64,000 bases of DNA from a beta proteobacterium AAP99 (GTDB lineage: Bacteria; Pseudomonadota; Gammaproteobacteria; Burkholderiales; Burkholderiaceae_C): contig LJIA01000018.1 of assembly GCA_001295775.1 (NCBI GenBank), forward strand, positions 62,001-126,000. Direction: 5' to 3'. Of this stretch, positions 1 through 7,872 are shown piece after piece. Position numbers and translations under genes: made by a program. The notes beneath the pieces were generated by a model that saw nothing but the letters and a program-made list of their open reading frames with translations, did not search any database and was not told the DNA's origin. The number at the start of each line of letters is the position of its first letter. Position 1 is the stretch's first letter.

Positions 1-963
1 CGGCTCCACCGCCTGCGCCTCGCAATTCGCGTCCGGCCCCCGTGTGCCTGCGCCGCGCACCGCCCAGAAGGCCAGCAGCGCGGCGGCCACGGCAGCGGCG
101 GCCGCCACCGGCAGGTAGCTTGAGAACAGCGCCGGCGCCACGGCCAGCGTGAGCGCCAGCAGCTGCAGCGGCGTGGCCACGCAGGAGGCGAGCGCACCGG
201 CCAGCGCCGCGCGTTCCAGCGACTTGGCGGCGGCGCTGCCGGCCTGCGCCGAATCGCGCGCCTTGCGCCCCATGGACGCCACCGTCGCCGTGGACGACAC
301 AAAGCCCGAGGCCAGCCCCGCCAGGGCCAGCCCGCGCTGCGCGCCCATCAGGCGTAGCGCCACATAGCCGGCGGCCTGCAGCAGCATCAGCAGCACCGCC
401 AGCCGCCACAGCGAGCGCGGGTTGATCCCGCCGAGTGCCGCAATCGGTGCATCCGGCGTGAGCGGCAGCACGATCAGCACCGCTGCGGCGAGCAGCAGCC
501 CATCTCGCACCTCGTGAGCAGCCAGCGTGCGCGTTGTGAAGCGGTGCAGCATCTCGCGCGAGGCCAGCAGCAGGGCCACCGCCACACCCAGACCGGCCGC
601 CAGCGCCGGCTGCGGCACCGCCAACAGCCCCAGCAGGTAGGTGGCAAAGAGCGCGATCTCGGTGGTGACGCCGGGGTCGGCGTCTGTGGAGCGGACATAG
701 GCCGCCACCACCAGCGCACCCACCAGCAGCGCGCCCACCACGGCCAGCGCCACGCCCAGCAACTGCGCCACGGCGCCGGCCAGTGCAGCCATCGCAAAGG
801 AGCGAATGCCCGCAAAGCCGCGCCCACCGCCCTCTGCACGCGCGCGATCCTTGCGCCGCTCGCGCTCCAGGCCGATCAACAGGCCGATGCCCAGGGCCGT
901 GCCCAAGCCGATCAGGCTGCCGGCGGGCAGCCCCGCGGGCTGAAGAATTTGCGCAACGGACAT
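1..963 (-). CDS. MgtC/SapB-DUF4010 family membrane protein (3' end cut by window)
   Basis: Reading the minus strand from the ATG at 963 gives an open frame to the window edge, 321 codons with no stop. The N-terminus (GIGLLIGLERERRK followed by GIRSFAMAALAGA) is the MgtC/SapB signature: a glycine-rich first membrane helix followed by a basic loop. The rest is a series of Ala/Leu-rich membrane segments, and one loop reads ASGFVSSTATVASMG, as in DUF4010 proteins, which usually exceed 400 residues. The natural C-terminus therefore lies outside the window. Transport substrate is unknown; MgtC relatives are linked to Mg2+ or ATP-synthase control, but the DUF4010 fusions are uncharacterised. It starts 44 bases after the S9 peptidase stop and may share its transcript. 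Confidence 0.85.
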   Translation of the reverse strand, partial: MSVAQILQPAGLPAGSLIGLGTALGIGLLIGLERERRKDRARAEGGGRGFAGIRSFAMAALAGAVAQLLGVALAVVGALLVGALVVAAYVRSTDADPGVTTEIALFATYLLGLLAVPQPALAAGLGVAVALLLASREMLHRFTTRTLAAHEVRDGLLLAAAVLIVLPLTPDAPIAALGGINPRSLWRLAVLLMLLQAAGYVALRLMGAQRGLALAGLASGFVSSTATVASMGRKARDSAQAGSAAAKSLERAALAGALASCVATPLQLLALTLAVAPALFSSYLPVAAAAAVAAALLAFWAVRGAGTRGPDANCEAQAVEP

Positions 964-1007
964 GGCGTGATTGTCTTACGCCACGCCGCCCGGCGCTTTG
1001 CGCTGGT

Positions 1008-2984
1008 TCAGCGCGCGTTCTTCAGGTTCACATCCAGGAAGCGCTCGACCTTGGTCCAGAAGTCGACGCGGTTGGCCGCCTTGCTCCAGCCGTGGCCTTC
1101 GTCCATGTACATGATCCACTGGGCCGGGTTGCCAGCGCGCTGCAGCGCATCACGCATCCGCTCGCCGTGCTCCAGGGGCACACGCCAGTCATGCTTGCCA
1201 TAGGCCAGCAGCACCGGGCGCTTGATCTGGTTGGCGAGATTGACGGGCGAGGTGCGGCGCAGCTGCTCGGCATCGATCTTCGGGTCGCCGAGCAGGCGCG
1301 GCATGCCGAAGCGGCGCGCCACTTCGGTCTGGTCGCCCACGCCCTTGACGAACATGTAGGGCAGGTCCGTGGGGCCGACCCAGCTCACGGCGCAGCGGAA
1401 GGTGTCGCCCTGCGTGGCCACGCCCATCAGCGCGGCGTAACCGCCGTAGCTGGCGCCGGCAATGCAGACCCGCTTGGCGTCGGCATGACCCTGCGCAGCG
1501 GCCCAGCGGGCAGCGTCTTCGAGGTCGGCCTGCATCGCCAGACCCCATTGCTTCACGCCGGCCGTAAAGTGCTTGGTGCCGAAGCCGGCACTGCCGCGGA
1601 ACTCCGGCTGCAGCACGGCGTAGCCGCGCGACGCAAGAAACTGCACCTCGCTGTCCCAGTCGCCCGTGCTGCCGCGCACCCAGGGGCCGCCATGCACCAG
1701 GACCACCAGGGGCGGCGGCCCGCCCGCCGGCAGTTCGCGTGGCAGGGTCAGCCAGGCCGGGATGTCCATGCCGTCGCGTGCCTTGAACTGCACCAGACGC
1801 GTCGGCGCCAGGGCGCGTGCGCTGACCTCGGGCAGGGCATTGCCCAGGCGTGCCGTGATCTTGCCGCTCTTGGCGTCGAGCACGAACCACTGATCCGGCT
1901 GGGTGCTCGAGCTGCTGCTGACGAGCATGAAATCCGTGCTCGGCGTGCGTGGCACATGCAGCTGGTTGAACAGGCCGGGCAGTGCAGCATCCACGCGGGC
2001 CTGCAGCTGCTGCAGCTCCGGCTTGAGCCAGAGCGTGGTGGGGCGTTCGGCCACGTAGTGGATGCCGACCAGTTCGCCACGGCTTTCCACAAACCGGGCG
2101 CCGATGTCGAAGCGGTCGCTGCTCAGGATCGGCTTGTCCGCCAGCTTGCCGCTGGCTGCATCGAAGCTGAACAGGCCGAAATGCTCGCGGCCCACATTGC
2201 TCACCACGATCAGCTCGCCGCCGGGGGTGATGTGGCGCGGGTAGATCGCGTTGGCATCGAGCAGGGCATTGCGGTGCACATCGCGCCATGCAGCGCCGGG
2301 TGCGCGCACCATGACCACGGTGTCGGTACCGTCGCGCCGCGTGGCCGCCAGAATCTCGCCGGACTTGTCGAAGACCCAGTCGGTGCTGCGCCGCGGGGTT
2401 TCGATGTCGCGGCGGTGGCCAGTCACGGTGTCCACGGCATACAGATCGGTGTAGTCGGTCTCGCCGCGGCCCGTGGAGACGTCCACCGTGCCGAAGATCT
2501 CGTTGGGTCGCGGGCCGGGCCGGGTCAGCAGGGCCTGCACGTAGGCGCGCTGGAAGTTATCGCGCCGGTTGCTGCCGTCGAAGTCGATCGCGGCGATCTT
2601 CCCGCTCAGCTGCATGTCCGAGGCCGCCGTGATCGGCGGGTTCATGATGTAGACGATGCGGCGCTCGTTCACCCAGTTCACGTACGTGAGATACGAACCC
2701 TCGGACAGCAGGGACAAGGTCGGCTTCATGCTCGCCAGATCGATCACGACGAGTCGATCGCTCTCTGCGCTCTCGCCGAGCACGAGCGCTACATGGGTAC
2801 CCGTCGGTGAGAGGGTCGCGGACTTCAGCGCCGGTTCGCGGAAGAGGGCCTGGATGCTCGGGGCCGTGGCGGGCGAGGCGGCGGGCGCGGTGGCCTGTGC
2901 GGTCTGGGCGCGCAGCGGGCTGATCAGTCCGAGTGCGATGACAAGAACAAGAGTTTGATGACGGGCAAGCGCAAGCAGGTCCAT
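1008..2984 (-). CDS. exported S9 family peptidase (prolyl oligopeptidase-like)
   Basis: 658 residues from the ATG at 2984. The open frame continues upstream, but only this start places a signal peptide (MDLLALARHQ then a hydrophobic run ending LRAQ) at the N-terminus. Residues about 40-400 form a beta-propeller-like region and 400-658 an alpha/beta hydrolase. The catalytic triad is visible: Ser512 in GASYGG, Asp599 in KHDWRVP and His631 in DEGHGW. It probably acts in the periplasm, hydrolysing small peptides; specificity cannot be read from sequence. It is divergent from the CDF transporter with 132 bases between them, and is followed closely by the MgtC/DUF4010 gene. No strong Shine-Dalgarno is seen at the chosen start. 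Confidence 0.9.
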   Translation of the reverse strand: MDLLALARHQTLVLVIALGLISPLRAQTAQATAPAASPATAPSIQALFREPALKSATLSPTGTHVALVLGESAESDRLVVIDLASMKPTLSLLSEGSYLTYVNWVNERRIVYIMNPPITAASDMQLSGKIAAIDFDGSNRRDNFQRAYVQALLTRPGPRPNEIFGTVDVSTGRGETDYTDLYAVDTVTGHRRDIETPRRSTDWVFDKSGEILAATRRDGTDTVVMVRAPGAAWRDVHRNALLDANAIYPRHITPGGELIVVSNVGREHFGLFSFDAASGKLADKPILSSDRFDIGARFVESRGELVGIHYVAERPTTLWLKPELQQLQARVDAALPGLFNQLHVPRTPSTDFMLVSSSSSTQPDQWFVLDAKSGKITARLGNALPEVSARALAPTRLVQFKARDGMDIPAWLTLPRELPAGGPPPLVVLVHGGPWVRGSTGDWDSEVQFLASRGYAVLQPEFRGSAGFGTKHFTAGVKQWGLAMQADLEDAARWAAAQGHADAKRVCIAGASYGGYAALMGVATQGDTFRCAVSWVGPTDLPYMFVKGVGDQTEVARRFGMPRLLGDPKIDAEQLRRTSPVNLANQIKRPVLLAYGKHDWRVPLEHGERMRDALQRAGNPAQWIMYMDEGHGWSKAANRVDFWTKVERFLDVNLKNAR

Positions 2985-3116
2985 GGTGTCCAGAATCGGG
3001 GTGGAGGGCGCGACGGGTCGCGACGACGCGCAAAATGGTACGTGGCGCTCTAGGGCGCCAGAACCCTCGAAAACACGTGCTGTCGCGCCGCATCCACTAC
3101 ATCGCCCGGTGTAACC

Positions 3117-4031
3117 ATGCCCCTGCCCGCCCTGCCCGACGACGATCCGGAAATCGACCCCAGCGTGCGCCAGGCCGCCGCGCAGCGCAGTACCTGGGTC
3201 AGCGTGGTCGTGAACTTGCTGCTCTCGGCCGGGCAGCTGACGGCCGGCCTGCTGGCGCATTCGCAAGCGCTGGTGGCCGATGCGCTGCACTCGCTGTCGG
3301 ATCTGCTGTCGGACTTCGTGGTGCTGATCGCCAACCGGCACAGCGGCAAGGTGGCGGATGAGGATCATCACTACGGCCATCACCGCTACGAGAACGCGGC
3401 TTCGCTCGTCATCGGCGTGCTGCTGCTGGGTGTGGCCGCAGGCATGCTCTGGGCGGGCGTGAACAAGCTGGCCGCGCCGCACGCCATTGCCACGGTGCAG
3501 CCGCTGGCGCTGTGGGTGGCGGGCATTGCGCTGCTGGCCAAGGAGGGGCTGTTCCGCTACATGCTGGCCGTGGCCAAGCGGGTGCGCTCCTCACTGCTGG
3601 TGGCCAATGCCTGGCATGCGCGCTCCGACGCGGCGTCCAGCCTGGTGGTGCTGGCGGGCATCGGCGGGAGTCTCGCGGGCTATCCGATCCTGGACCCGAT
3701 CGCTGCGCTGATCGTGGGCCTGATGATCCTGCGCATGGGCTGGCGCTTCACCTGGGACGCGCTGCACGACCTCATGGATCGCTCCGCAAGCGAAGAGGAC
3801 AACCGCCGCATCGAGGCCCTCATCCGCGCCACGCCCGGCGTGCATGGCCTGCACGATCTGCGCACCCGCCGGGTGGGCGACATGATCCTGGTGGATGTGC
3901 ACATCGAGGTCGATGAGGCACTGAACGTGCGCGTCGGTCACGACATTGCGCTGGCGGCTCGCAAGGCCGTGATGGACGCGCTGCCCGTGCTCAATGTAAT
4001 GACACACGTGGATCCGGTGAAGGTGCCGTAG
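3117..4031 (+). CDS. cation diffusion facilitator, FieF/YiiP type, probable zinc exporter
   Basis: 304 residues with six predicted membrane helices and a cytoplasmic C-terminal domain (about 215-304) ending in a His/Asp-bearing strand (VMTHVDPVKVP). Family motifs include DEDHHYGHHRYE after helix 2. The transport site reads His58-x3-Asp62 in helix 2 and His167-x3-Asp171 in helix 5. In YiiP the first position is Asp (DD-HD). Within the CDF family the HD-HD pattern is associated with zinc preference over cadmium, so zinc export is the best inference. It would exchange the metal for protons at the inner membrane. It is convergent with the YcnI gene; its 3' flank holds two perfect inverted repeats. 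Confidence 0.9.
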   Translation: MPLPALPDDDPEIDPSVRQAAAQRSTWVSVVVNLLLSAGQLTAGLLAHSQALVADALHSLSDLLSDFVVLIANRHSGKVADEDHHYGHHRYENAASLVIGVLLLGVAAGMLWAGVNKLAAPHAIATVQPLALWVAGIALLAKEGLFRYMLAVAKRVRSSLLVANAWHARSDAASSLVVLAGIGGSLAGYPILDPIAALIVGLMILRMGWRFTWDALHDLMDRSASEEDNRRIEALIRATPGVHGLHDLRTRRVGDMILVDVHIEVDEALNVRVGHDIALAARKAVMDALPVLNVMTHVDPVKVP

Positions 4032-4041
4032 TTGCAATTCC

Positions 4042-4135
4042 GGCCATGAAATCTGCATGGCCATAAGTGCTGAAGAGGTCCGCCTAACAAGCGGAAAGTC
4101 GTTGTTGGCCGAATCAAATTCATTCTGATTCGGCC
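4042..4135. terminator. two hairpins between convergent genes, part of a dispersed repeat
   Basis: The A-T-rich gap between two convergent stops contains two perfect inverted repeats. GGCCATG (4042-4048) pairs with CATGGCC (4056-4062). GGCCGAATCA (4107-4116) pairs with TGATTCGGCC (4126-4135) around a 9-base loop. Neither is followed by a long T-run, so terminator function is inferred from position only. Between them, 4089-4101 reads AAGCGGAAAGTCG, a 13-base word repeated exactly in the gap after purT (27088-27100). Confidence 0.55.
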
Positions 4136-4148
4136 ATATACATTGCAC

Positions 4149-4685
4149 CTACTCGTGCTTATGCGCCCGCGCCGCAGCGGGTTCCGCCCGCGGCGTGAGT
4201 GTCAGCTCGGCCGCCGGCTCCTTGTAGTCGCGGAGCGTCTTGCCGGGCTCAGGTATGGCGACCCAGTCGTGCCGCCCCTTCTCGCAGACCTGCTCGACCT
4301 TGAAGTAGATCTTGCCCGGCGTAGCGGGCAGGCGGCCCATGATGATCAGCTCGTCGAAGTGCGCATCCGACAGCAGCCCGCCGCGCCACGTGACACTGCG
4401 CACGTCTTCGGTGATGGTCTTGCCGTGGGTCTCGTAGGGCTTGGCGAGCTTCTCGGTCTGCGTCTCGACGGTCCAGCCTGGCTTGGGTTGCGGGCGCGCG
4501 CGCTGAAAGCCCTCAGGCAGCGTCACCTTGATTTCGCGGGTGGGCGAGCCGTCGCAACCATGCGTGAGCATGAAGGTGGCCTTGTAGTAGCTGCCGGCTT
4601 CGGCGGTGCGCTGTTCGAGCACGATGTGGGCATGGGCCTGCGCGGCGAAGAGTGCGAGCGCGAGAAGGCTGAGGGGGTGCTTCAT
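4149..4685 (-). CDS. YcnI-like (DUF1775) periplasmic copper-binding protein
   Basis: 178 residues from the ATG at 4685. A signal peptide (MKHPLSLLALALFAAQAHA) is followed directly by HIVLEQ, so cleavage would leave histidine as residue 1 of the mature protein. An N-terminal histidine is the copper ligand in the mono-histidine brace described for Bacillus YcnI, and RPQPKPGWTVE is a recognisable DUF1775 core. The C-terminus is His-rich (ARAHKHE). It is the last gene of the copper operon, starting 19 bases after the TonB receptor stop. A role as a periplasmic copper carrier is inferred from the family and operon. No frameshift is seen. Confidence 0.82.
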   Translation of the reverse strand: MKHPLSLLALALFAAQAHAHIVLEQRTAEAGSYYKATFMLTHGCDGSPTREIKVTLPEGFQRARPQPKPGWTVETQTEKLAKPYETHGKTITEDVRSVTWRGGLLSDAHFDELIIMGRLPATPGKIYFKVEQVCEKGRHDWVAIPEPGKTLRDYKEPAAELTLTPRAEPAAARAHKHE

Positions 4686-4704
4686 GGGGGTGCTTTCCTG
4701 AGGG

Positions 4705-6936
4705 TCAGTTGAACTTGAACTCGATGCCTGCATAGACCGCCCGCCCGTCTCCCGGCAGGAACTGTGCGGTATCGCGGCCGGCGGCGTCGCGCACCACGCC
4801 GGTGGTGCTGGCGTACTTCTTGTTGGCCAGGTTTCGGCCTTCGATGAACCACTTCCAGTGCTTGTCGGGGTCGCCACCCAGGCGCAAGCCGTACACGGTG
4901 TAGGCATCGGCGAACCAGCTGCGCGCAAAGTCCACGGCATAGCCGCTGGCGTGCTCGGCATTCACGCTCACGCGCAGCGCCGGGTTCAAGCGCCAGCCGG
5001 CCTCCACGCGCGCAGTGCGCTCGGGCAGGCCGGGCAGCGGGCGGTTGCCGTAGGTGGCGTCGCCGTCAAAGCTGTTGCGCGACAGTGTGGCCACGCCGCG
5101 CCAGTCGAAGGCGCCGTGTTGCCCGCCCAGCCCCGCTTCGAGTCCGCGGTGGATCGTGCGCGGTGCGTTCACGGTGATGCTCGCGCCCACCACATTGGTG
5201 GCAATCTGCAGCAGCTCGTCGGTGAGGCGCGCTTCATACGCCGCCACGTCCCACTGCAGGCCGCCGGCCGTACCGCGTGAACCCACCTCCAGGGTCTTGC
5301 CGCGCTGCGCGCGATTGATCACCGGGCGCAGACCGCCGGCCAGCTCGCCAAAGCTGGGCGGTTCGTAGCTCGCGGACCAATTGCCGAAGAGCTGGATGTC
5401 CTTGCCCAAGGCGTAGATCGCGCCCAGCTTGGGCACCGTGCCGCTGTAGTGCGCACTAAAGCTTTCGCTCACGGGGTCGGCCGGCGTGCCGGCGACGAAG
5501 CGGTCTTCCAGCTTGCGCCGCGCCGTCACACGTGCCACACCAGCGCTCAGTTGCAGCGCGGGCAGCACGGTGAGCTGGCTCTCTGCGTAGAGCGCATCGG
5601 TGCGGGCGATCTGGCGGCTGGCATTGGTGCGCGCGCCGCGCTGGCCGCCCACATTCACCCACCGGTCTTCGTCAGTACTGCCGCGTGCCGGGTTGTAGCC
5701 CACGGTGAAGCGCTGCGGCAGACCGAAGACCGGCATGCTGTTCACATAGCGCAGCTCGGCCGTGGCGTCGCGGTTCTTCTGGTCGATCACCTGGAAGATC
5801 GGGTGAAAGAGCGACTTGTCCGAGGCGCTCCAGAACACTTCCAGGCGCTGCGCGGCATCCGGCGCCCAGACGGTCTTGTTGGACAGGCGCGTCCATCGGA
5901 TGTCGCGGCGCTGGTCCCCGCTGATGTTGGCCGGGTTGGCGGCACGCGGATCGGCGTTCAGCTGCGCCTTGGTGACCGCACCCGGCAGTTGCGAGTCGCT
6001 ATCGGCCCAGCCGATGTAGAAGCGCGTTTCCAGGGTCTTGTCGAACATCCAGCCCAGGTTGGCAAACAGGCGCTGGGTGTCTTGCACGGCGTGGCGGCCA
6101 AAGCCATCCTGCTCGAACAGGTTGCCGGCCACGTAGGCGTCGAACTGTTCGCCCGCATAGCCGCCGGAGACCAGCGTGCGGCGGTAGCCAAAGCTGCCGG
6201 CTTCCTGCCGGGCGTTGAAGGCCTCGCTGTTGAAGCCGTTGGGGCTGACGAAGTTGATCGCCCCGCCGAGCGTGGCCGCGCCGTACTGCAGCGCGTTGGC
6301 ACCGCGCCAGACTTCGATGTAGCGCGCCGAAAGTGCGTCGATGGCCTGGAAGTCAAAGCTGCCGTCGGCCAGATTCATCGGTACGCCGTCCTGCATGAGC
6401 TTGATGCCCCGGCCGTGAAAGGTGCGCTGCAGGCCGCTGCCGCGGATCGACAGGCGCGTCTCCTCGGCGCCAAAGCGCGGCTGTGCCAGCACCCCCGGCG
6501 CAAAGGCGAGCGCGTCGTCCAGGTTGGCCACGCGGCCATCGCGGTAGCTGTCGGCGTCGATCACGCTCACGCCGCCCGCTGTGGTCTGGATGCGCTCGCG
6601 CGCGGTGCGCACATCCGGCTGGGTGAGGGTGGACTTGTCCTTGTCGCGGCGGGAGGTGACTTCCACCCGGCCGAGCTGCGCGCTGGGCGGCACGGCGGCG
6701 GGTGCGCTTGCTGTTGGTGCTGAAGGGGCAGCCTGCGCAGCGGCGTTCAGCCCGGCACTCCCCGGGGCGGCTGCCAAGACGGAGGCCGCGCGGATCGATT
6801 GGGGCTGGGTTGCGACGGGCTTGGCCGGCGTGGGTTCGTCATCCATGCCGCAGTCACAGGCATGGGCGGGCAGGGTCGTGCACAGCGTCAGGCCGGCGGC
6901 GGCCAGCGCAGCGCTCAATGTGGAGCGTTGAAACAT
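4705..6936 (-). CDS. TonB-dependent outer-membrane receptor, probably for copper
   Basis: 743 residues. The signal peptide ends near AHA, and the mature protein begins CDCGMDDEP, a Cys/Met motif that could bind copper. A Pro/Ala linker of about 70 residues precedes the TonB-box region (near GRVEVTSRR). The plug domain spans about 115-235 (DALAFAPGV, RGSGLQRTF, EVWRGANALQYG) and the 22-strand barrel runs to the C-terminal VYAGIEFKFN. The substrate is inferred: the gene lies between a DUF2946 leader ORF and a YcnI gene, the arrangement of copper-regulated receptor operons. No clear Shine-Dalgarno precedes the ATG at 6936, which fits expression tied to the upstream ORF. Confidence 0.88.
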   Translation of the reverse strand: MFQRSTLSAALAAAGLTLCTTLPAHACDCGMDDEPTPAKPVATQPQSIRAASVLAAAPGSAGLNAAAQAAPSAPTASAPAAVPPSAQLGRVEVTSRRDKDKSTLTQPDVRTARERIQTTAGGVSVIDADSYRDGRVANLDDALAFAPGVLAQPRFGAEETRLSIRGSGLQRTFHGRGIKLMQDGVPMNLADGSFDFQAIDALSARYIEVWRGANALQYGAATLGGAINFVSPNGFNSEAFNARQEAGSFGYRRTLVSGGYAGEQFDAYVAGNLFEQDGFGRHAVQDTQRLFANLGWMFDKTLETRFYIGWADSDSQLPGAVTKAQLNADPRAANPANISGDQRRDIRWTRLSNKTVWAPDAAQRLEVFWSASDKSLFHPIFQVIDQKNRDATAELRYVNSMPVFGLPQRFTVGYNPARGSTDEDRWVNVGGQRGARTNASRQIARTDALYAESQLTVLPALQLSAGVARVTARRKLEDRFVAGTPADPVSESFSAHYSGTVPKLGAIYALGKDIQLFGNWSASYEPPSFGELAGGLRPVINRAQRGKTLEVGSRGTAGGLQWDVAAYEARLTDELLQIATNVVGASITVNAPRTIHRGLEAGLGGQHGAFDWRGVATLSRNSFDGDATYGNRPLPGLPERTARVEAGWRLNPALRVSVNAEHASGYAVDFARSWFADAYTVYGLRLGGDPDKHWKWFIEGRNLANKKYASTTGVVRDAAGRDTAQFLPGDGRAVYAGIEFKFN

Positions 6937-7087
6937 CGGGAAGGATCACTCTGAAAGCGGCTTTCCGCTTGTCTGGCGCGGGTCTTCAGGCACTTTGGCC
7001 TGGAGAGGCTCGCCAATGCTGGATCTAGCCGCAGATATGCGGGCATGCACCTCGCGTATCGGGCGAGGGCACGGGTTCAGCGCAGGT
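6937..7087 (-). promoter_or_regulatory. spacer between leader ORF and TonB receptor, with alternative hairpins
   Basis: These 151 bases separate the DUF2946 stop from the receptor start. On the minus strand AAGCGG/CCGCTT (6955-6970) can fold with a 4-base loop. The overlapping GAAAG/CTTTC (6953-6957 with 6961-6965) is a mutually exclusive alternative. The spacer is the place where copper-dependent Rho termination would occur if the operon works like the Bordetella one. The word CCGCTTGTCT (6965-6974) recurs at 10134-10143. Confidence 0.45.
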
Positions 7088-7444
7088 TCAGAGCGAAGCG
7101 GGCGGGGCGCGCGGTGCGGCGTCGCTCAAGCGCGCCGTGGCGCCCCAGATGGGAGATTCAAGCGGGTAACGGGTGGCGTCCTGACCCACCGGCAGCGGCA
7201 GCGTCGCGAGTGCATGCGCCAAACCCGGCGCACCGGCCGGGCCGCAGGCGCCGCAGCAGTCGTGCTGATCGTGCGAGGCGTCCGGCGTCTGGAGCCCCAG
7301 ATCGAGCGCCACCAGCACCTTCACGCCAGACGGGTTGCACAGCTCCTGCAGCATCGTCCCGCGCTGCGCCTTGGCGGCGAGCGACACCATGGGTGCTGTG
7401 GCCAGCACCAGAGCGAGGAGGGGGATCAGCCAGCGGCGGAACAT
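7088..7444 (-). CDS. DUF2946 protein, likely copper-sensing upstream ORF (CruR-like)
   Basis: 118 residues from the ATG at 7444; the frame extends further upstream, but this Met starts a hydrophobic signal-like segment (MFRRWLIPLLALVLA). Cys36, His58, His61, Cys63 and the pair Cys64-x2-Cys67 (CCGAC) form the DUF2946 metal motif. The C-terminus carries RAPP at residues 112-115, three residues before the stop. In Bordetella pertussis a DUF2946 protein with the same CxxC and RAPP motifs acts as a nascent-chain copper sensor: arrest at RAPP keeps the downstream TonB receptor gene transcribed, and copper relieves the arrest and allows Rho termination. Here the next genes are a TonB receptor and a YcnI protein, so the same mechanism is inferred. 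Confidence 0.85.
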   Translation of the reverse strand: MFRRWLIPLLALVLATAPMVSLAAKAQRGTMLQELCNPSGVKVLVALDLGLQTPDASHDQHDCCGACGPAGAPGLAHALATLPLPVGQDATRYPLESPIWGATARLSDAAPRAPPASL

Positions 7445-7488
7445 GGCGCGCAGTGTAAGCGCAGGCTGTTGATGCACTTTGTCGCGGA

Positions 7489-7857
7489 TCAGGTCGCGCG
7501 CGGCGCGAACATGATCACCGCCATCCCCGCCAGACACAGACCCATGCCGATCCAGTCGGCCGGTGCCGGCTTGATGGCGTCCACCGCCCACAGCCACAGG
7601 ATGGCCACGGACACATACACGCCGCCATACGCGGCATACACGCGGCCGGAGGCCTGGGGGTGCAGGGTCAGCAGCCAGACGAAGAGCGCGAGGCTGGCCG
7701 CTGCAGGCAGCAGCAGCCAGACGCTGCCATTCTTCTTGAGCCAGAGCCAGGGCAGGTAGCAGCCGACGATCTCGGCCACCGCGGTGGCGGTGAACAGCGC
7801 CAGCGTGCGCAGCGCGCCGCCGAGATCGAACTCGCCCAGACTCATCAGCAGACGCAA
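7489..7857 (-). CDS. ynfA: YnfA/UPF0060 small multidrug-type membrane protein
   Basis: 122 residues, slightly longer than the usual 108 because of about ten extra N-terminal residues; a second Met at residue 5 could be the true start. The family core is highly conserved: [23 protein letters not shown] and [13 protein letters not shown]. Four membrane helices are expected. The family is related to small drug transporters, but its physiological substrate is not established. It starts 15 bases after the rhlE stop, so it may be co-transcribed with the helicase gene, and it ends 44 bases before the DUF2946 ORF. Confidence 0.9.
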   Translation of the reverse strand: MRLLMSLGEFDLGGALRTLALFTATAVAEIVGCYLPWLWLKKNGSVWLLLPAAASLALFVWLLTLHPQASGRVYAAYGGVYVSVAILWLWAVDAIKPAPADWIGMGLCLAGMAVIMFAPRAT

Positions 7858-7872
7858 GCCGAGCGGGGTGGC

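Noticed and set aside
783-2810. Plus-strand open frame of 675 codons opposite the S9 peptidase
   Set aside because: Antisense shadow; the minus-strand reading has the intact Ser-Asp-His triad and signal peptide.
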